Positions 63,183 through 64,000 of a stretch of DNA of 64,000 nt are shown piece by piece. This DNA is from Wenyingzhuangia fucanilytica (GTDB lineage Bacteria > Bacteroidota > Bacteroidia > Flavobacteriales > Flavobacteriaceae): the NCBI RefSeq assembly GCF_001697185.1, contig NZ_CP014224.1, positions 3,084,501-3,148,500 on the forward strand. Direction: 5' to 3'. The stretch's first letter is position 1. Each line of letters begins with the position of its first letter. A program made the position numbers and the translations under genes. Below the pieces are notes generated by a model, which did no database searches, was not told the DNA's origin, and worked only from the letters and a program-made list of their open reading frames with translations.

Positions 63183-63943
63183 TGAGTTTAGTAGAAAACA
63201 TCAAAAAAAATAAAGTTCCTAAGCATATCGCTATCATTATGGATGGTAATGGGCGTTGGGCTAAGAAAAAAGGGATGGCCAGAATTTTTGGTCACAGAAA
63301 CGCTCTTACGGCTGTAAGAGAATCTGTTATTGGTGCTTCTGAAGTTGGTACAGAGGCTATTTCTTTATACGCTTTCTCTACCGAAAACTGGAATAGACCA
63401 AAATTAGAAGTTGATGCTTTAATGAGTTTATTAATTCATTCTCTAAAAAAAGAATTACCCGATTTTCAAAAAAACAATGTAAAAGTTAATGCCATTGGTA
63501 GATTAGGTGATTTACCTAAAAAAGCTCAAGAAACTCTTAATGAAGTTATTGATGCTACCAAAACAAATAATAAAATAACTTTAACCTTTTGTTTAAGCTA
63601 CGGAAGTAGAGAAGAAATAAACACTTGTGTTAAAAAGATTGCAGAAGAAGTTAAAAAGGGAAATTTAAACCCTGAAGACATTACCGAAGACCTAATCCAA
63701 CAAAACTTATATACTCACAATCTTCCAGACGTAGATTTAATGATTCGTACTAGTGGAGAACAAAGATTAAGCAACTATCTTCTGTGGCAATTGGCATATG
63801 CTGAATTATATTTTACTGAAACACTTTGGCCTGATTTTAGAAGGGAAGATTTGTTCAAAGCAGTAGAAACATATCAAAACAGAGAAAGAAGGTTTGGAAA
63901 AACCAGTGAACAATTAGAAGGAGAACATGAACAAACTATTTAA
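63182..63943 (+). CDS. uppS: isoprenyl transferase (undecaprenyl diphosphate synthase)
   Basis: A 253-residue cis-prenyltransferase. The DGNGRWA motif is at residues 21-27, followed by RIFGHRNALTAVRE; SLYAFSTENWNRP, LTFCLSYGSREEI and DVDLMIRTSGEQRLSNYLLWQLAYAELYFT close the active site. It makes the undecaprenyl carrier for peptidoglycan and surface glycans. It overlaps the next gene by 17 bases and the previous one by one base. Confidence 0.96.
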   Translation: MSLVENIKKNKVPKHIAIIMDGNGRWAKKKGMARIFGHRNALTAVRESVIGASEVGTEAISLYAFSTENWNRPKLEVDALMSLLIHSLKKELPDFQKNNVKVNAIGRLGDLPKKAQETLNEVIDATKTNNKITLTFCLSYGSREEINTCVKKIAEEVKKGNLNPEDITEDLIQQNLYTHNLPDVDLMIRTSGEQRLSNYLLWQLAYAELYFTETLWPDFRREDLFKAVETYQNRERRFGKTSEQLEGEHEQTI

Positions 63944-64000
63944 AAACTACTTTTTTACATTTATAATTTTCATCACAAATCTTGTATGTGCTCAAGAAGA
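63927..64000 (+). CDS. bamA: start of outer-membrane assembly factor BamA, cut by window edge
   Basis: An open frame begins at ATG 63927 (MNKLFKNYFFTFIIFITNLVCAQE), a signal peptide with cleavage near VCAQ, and runs off the right edge after 24 codons. It overlaps the end of uppS by 17 bases. The BamA name rests only on gene order (uppS followed by bamA is usual in Bacteroidota) and on the signal peptide; no POTRA sequence is visible yet. Confidence 0.6.
   Translation, partial: MNKLFKNYFFTFIIFITNLVCAQE

Noticed and set aside
1-64000. CRISPR array, prophage, restriction-modification or other defence island
   Set aside because: No regularly spaced repeats and no phage, toxin-antitoxin or methyltransferase-like proteins were recognised; AddAB-like genes are recombination enzymes rather than a defence island.
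1-64000. tRNA and rRNA genes
   Set aside because: Apart from the tRNA-like part of tmRNA, no T-arm GGTTCRA pattern with a matching acceptor stem was noticed on either strand; a tRNAscan run would settle it.

Overview
The window comes from an AT-rich Bacteroidota chromosome, very probably a marine member of the Flavobacteriaceae. The signs are: gliding-motility genes gldB and gldC; type IX secretion (T9SS) sorting domains on two secreted carbohydrate-active proteins; a GLPGLI/TonB-receptor pair; many SusC-like or CarboxypepD-plug outer-membrane receptors; promoters with the Bacteroidota -7 element TAnnTTTG and almost no Shine-Dalgarno sequences; and a tmRNA whose tag reads GEESFAMAA. Most of the window is core chromosome. 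I see no prophage, insertion sequence, CRISPR array, tRNA or rRNA.

Layout. 1-9.3 kb: AddB-like and AddA-like helicase/nuclease subunits, split by two paralogous outer-membrane beta-barrel genes (one with TSP3 repeats and an OmpA domain), plus an alpha/beta hydrolase cut by the left edge and a TerB-like small protein. 9.3-17.4 kb: a metal-homeostasis locus. A DtxR/MntR regulator, a TroA-type binding lipoprotein, an ABC ATPase and two permeases that both carry winged-helix-like C-terminal extensions are read leftwards; a TonB receptor and a small outer-membrane protein diverge from a 20-bp palindromic operator. 17.7-30 kb: recA, gldC-mepB-gldB, nadE, a GLPGLI/TonB pair, a cold-shock protein, ssrA, kdsA, mpl and small outer-membrane proteins. 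30-36.5 kb: a tripartite RND efflux operon headed by an unknown small exported protein. 36.9-42.2 kb: secDF, hpt, adk, obgE. 42.3-46.8 kb: an OmpR-type two-component system next to a TonB receptor, with the same 20-bp direct-repeat box in front of both. 47.5-54.9 kb: a NarL-type histidine kinase and response regulator separated by a two-gene polysaccharide-degradation cassette (GH50-like hydrolase plus beta-helix/CBM6 protein, both T9SS cargo). 54.9-64 kb: yifB, a DMT transporter, an unknown 86-residue protein, tig, an esterase-like hydrolase, pdxJ, and a CBS-nadK-barrel-uppS-bamA cluster cut by the right edge.

The most interesting signals are regulatory: the manganese/iron operator shared by mntR and a TonB receptor, the doubled permease-winged-helix fusions, the matching response-regulator boxes placed exactly 30 nt before TTTG in two promoters, a cluster of TACGTA hexamers upstream of the NarL-type regulator, an 18-bp perfect inverted repeat wrapped around a start codon, and a multi-arm structured repeat inside the metal ABC operon. 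All functional statements rest on motif recognition by eye; no searches were run.
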